The notes under the pieces are model-generated. The model did no database searches. It worked only from the letters and a program-made list of their open reading frames with translations, and was not told where the DNA came from. Both the position numbers and the translations under genes were made by a program. A stretch of 64,000 nt of DNA from Eonycteris spelaea (taxonomy: Eukaryota > Chordata > Mammalia > Chiroptera > Pteropodidae), in contig PUFA01000182.1 of NCBI GenBank assembly GCA_003508835.1, forward strand, positions 2,108,001 to 2,172,000, read 5' to 3'. Shown here piece by piece: positions 61,810-64,000 of the stretch; the first letter of the stretch is position 1; each line of letters starts with the position of its first letter.

Positions 61810-64000
61810 GAGTGCGCGGGGCGGGGGCTGGAGGCAAGCCCGGGAGGGGCTGCTTCGGACTGGCCTCATTGGCTGCAAGCGGCCGCGGGCCCTCGTCCGC
61901 GCATCCTCCCCACCGCCGGGGTCCCTCCTCCAGCCTCCTTCCTCTGCACCGAGTGGGGTCCCGACGTCCTGTCGCGTCCCTGCGTGGGGGTCCCGGGGTT
62001 CCGATCTGAGTGTTGGTCCTCGGCGTCCTGGGTCTCCCGGTGCCCCACCTCCCCCAGGTTCAGATCCCGGTCCTGGCCAGGCAGGGGCGGAGGGAGGACT
62101 GGGCGACCGTAGGCATTGGCGCTCATGGGCTCCTGGAGGGTGGGGGACGACCAGGTGGGGAAACCGCCCAGGACCCGATACATCAAAGCAGATCCGGACT
62201 CCATTAAGGAGAGACTTTACTCCTGTTAAGAAAACAAAATTCAACTGAGTAGATTGAAACATCTAATTGGTTTTATTTCACGATTCGTGGATGGGGTGCT
62301 TCTCACCCGGCAGATAGGAAGGCGCTCCGAGGAAGAAGGGACCGAAGGGAGTGGAATTGGGAAGTTACACTAAGAGCTGACCGTGGCAAGGTCACTTTCC
62401 TTTAGGGGAAGGTGGGGTCTGTCATGCTGGTGACCTCACTAATGACCCGGTAATTCCTGATTGACAGGTTTTAGATTCCATTCCCGGGATGGGCTGAAAC
62501 CAATGAAATAAAATCTAAGTTTGGTGACTTGGGGCTTAGCGTAAGTGACCCCGTTTGGAGCCCGTTGTCTTGTTTTTCACATTCTAAGATTATAGCAACC
62601 CGGAATGAGGCTCACATCTCAGAAGAGGGCTTTTCTGTGGCAGGAAGGTGAGCAGACGGTGATGTCACAGGGATAGTCCCACCGTGCTCAACACACTCTC
62701 TGCTCAGGTCAGGGCAGCCTTGTTTGCATCTCAGCGCTTGTTCAAAGGGTGGGGGCACGTGTGGGCCTGTGGGGAGGACAGGAGCCAGAGTCAAGTTTGA
62801 ATAAGAAATGGGCAATTGTCAAGCCTTGGTCCGGCCCTGTGGGAAATATAAAACTAGCCTTTCGGAAAGGGGCACGTTCATTCAAAAGAATGACTTCAAG
62901 GGGTGTGGGAGGGACCATGCCCTGGGGAGTGCATATGCCCTGCAAGCACCTCAAGAGTGGGAAAAAAAGAGTTTTGCTTTCATAGAGAGGAATGAACAAA
63001 AGTAGGAAGTACCAGGTGTGGGATGGCGGGTCCCAGTCAGCCTGTCCTCAAGAGGGCTGTCTGGGGGCTCAGGCTGAGCACAGGCCAAGGTCAAGGGTCT
63101 GGGGCTGAGAGAGAAGCTGAACCACGTCTGTGCAACACGCCTGGGCTCTGCGTGGTCAGTGGTGACGAGCAGTTCAGCTGTGTGGGACGCAGAACCGGGG
63201 ACCGGTGCTCTCTGTGTCCGACATTGTCCACGGGTGTTTCCAGCAGCACACGACTCAAGGAGGATTCAGACTTGTCATCTAACCCTGTCAGCAGCGTCCT
63301 GTGTCCAGTCAGCACTGGGAGCTTTCCCTTATCCCAGCCTCAGGTTTCAGCAGACGCGAAGTGACAGTTCTTTCTGCCTTGCTTCCTCTCCTCAGTGAGG
63401 GTGGTAGGGATCCCAGGTCTCTGCCTGCCCTGGTCATTCTTGTTTTCATAGTGCCGAACCAGAGATGCTGCTGGGGACAAGTGACTCAAAACAGAAAATA
63501 TCCTCTCTCTGGTACAAATGCAGGGAAAATGACCACAGTGCCACACCTTCATGCCAGGTGGGTGGAGCATGGGTTAAAATATTTGTAAGATTCACAGTGG
63601 CTCTTCCGCTCCAGCTGTGGAGTCTCCGGCACTGTGGGGTCCTGTCCTGCTGCCTGCTAACGGCCGACGTCCAAGATTAATGCGCATTCTGTGAAATGCG
63701 ACCTGTAAGGCTGATGTGTGTTTAATTCTGATTATTTGATTTAGAATTTGTTATCAGAGGATAATAGGGAACCGATATGTTTGCTGAAGAGGATAACCGT
63801 TTCCCTGTTATTGAAACCATGAGAGTGCGCTAGCATCCCCTCCTTCCCACTTTCTCCTTGAATGCAGGTGGCAGCAGTGGTTCTGTGGGGTCTCACTCGC
63901 ATACCGGGATGGGGTCTTTGTCACATTTCAGTGACGCCCGGTGCTTGAAGCAGAAGCATCTCCTGGTTGGTGACAAGCTGCACCCAAAGCTGGTCCTGGG
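61810..64000. other. Putative ZNF intron 1, no further exon recognised
   Basis: CpG-rich to about 62160, then moderately AT-rich sequence. 62230-62600 and 62750-63000 look like degraded retroelement, but the family is not recognised. No KRAB-like 'VTFEDVAVNF'-type coding was found on +. Confidence 0.45.

Noticed and set aside
61810..64000. KRAB or zinc-finger exons downstream of the 61736 exon
   Set aside because: No C2H2 linker (TGEKPY-like) or KRAB-A coding was seen on + to the window end. The first intron presumably extends beyond 64000.

Overview
This is vertebrate, almost certainly mammalian, nuclear DNA. It shows multi-exon genes with GT-AG introns, CpG-island promoters, AATAAA polyadenylation signals and a background of old mammalian repeats (MIR, L2, L1 3' ends, MaLR LTRs, hAT elements). 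The locus is the Groucho/TLE cluster that lies on human 19p13.3, shown here in the opposite orientation. The order is TLE5 (AES) on +, TLE2 on +, TLE6 on -, then the CpG promoter of what synteny suggests is ZNF77 on +. A retroposed element at 48878-49110 joins a near-complete tRNA-Val(UAC) to a 5S rRNA sequence and is flanked by target-site duplications. Hybrid tRNA/5S SINEs of this layout are known to me only from fruit bats (Pteropodidae), so a megabat is my best guess for the source.

Layout: 440-1100 is the TLE5 CpG promoter. 1033-8161 is the TLE5 coding region (7 exons, intact, 197 aa), followed by its 3'UTR to about 9050. 9050-20500 is a spacer with two orphan CpG islands, a 300-base polypurine tract and a CCAAT/CRE promoter-like module. 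20500-21560 is the TLE2 promoter. 21208-39716 is TLE2 (20 exons). 39910-41110 is a short tail-to-tail spacer. 41229-49816 (with an upstream exon to 50390) is TLE6 on the minus strand, with its promoter CpG island near 51000. 51400-61500 is AT-richer and full of retroelement debris. 61560-61810 is a CpG promoter with four CCAAT motifs and the first exon of a probable KRAB zinc-finger gene; its remaining exons are not in view.

TLE proteins are co-repressors recruited by TCF/LEF, HES, RUNX and homeodomain factors. They tetramerise through an N-terminal Q domain and bind partner motifs through a C-terminal WD40 propeller. TLE5 has only the Q and GP regions and modulates the full-length members. 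TLE6 is the divergent oocyte member, part of the subcortical maternal complex.

The most interesting observation is that TLE5 is perfect while TLE2 and TLE6 carry frame-breaking deletions. TLE2 is seven bases short, with all losses in the linker exons 9-12; its Q-domain and WD40 exons are open and highly conserved. TLE6 is one base short in a WD40 exon. As written, TLE2 would stop after about 217 residues, leaving a TLE5-like short protein, and TLE6 would stop after about 450. These may be real gene erosion or homopolymer assembly errors, and the sequence alone cannot decide. I see no prokaryotic system, CRISPR array or new enzymatic system in the window.
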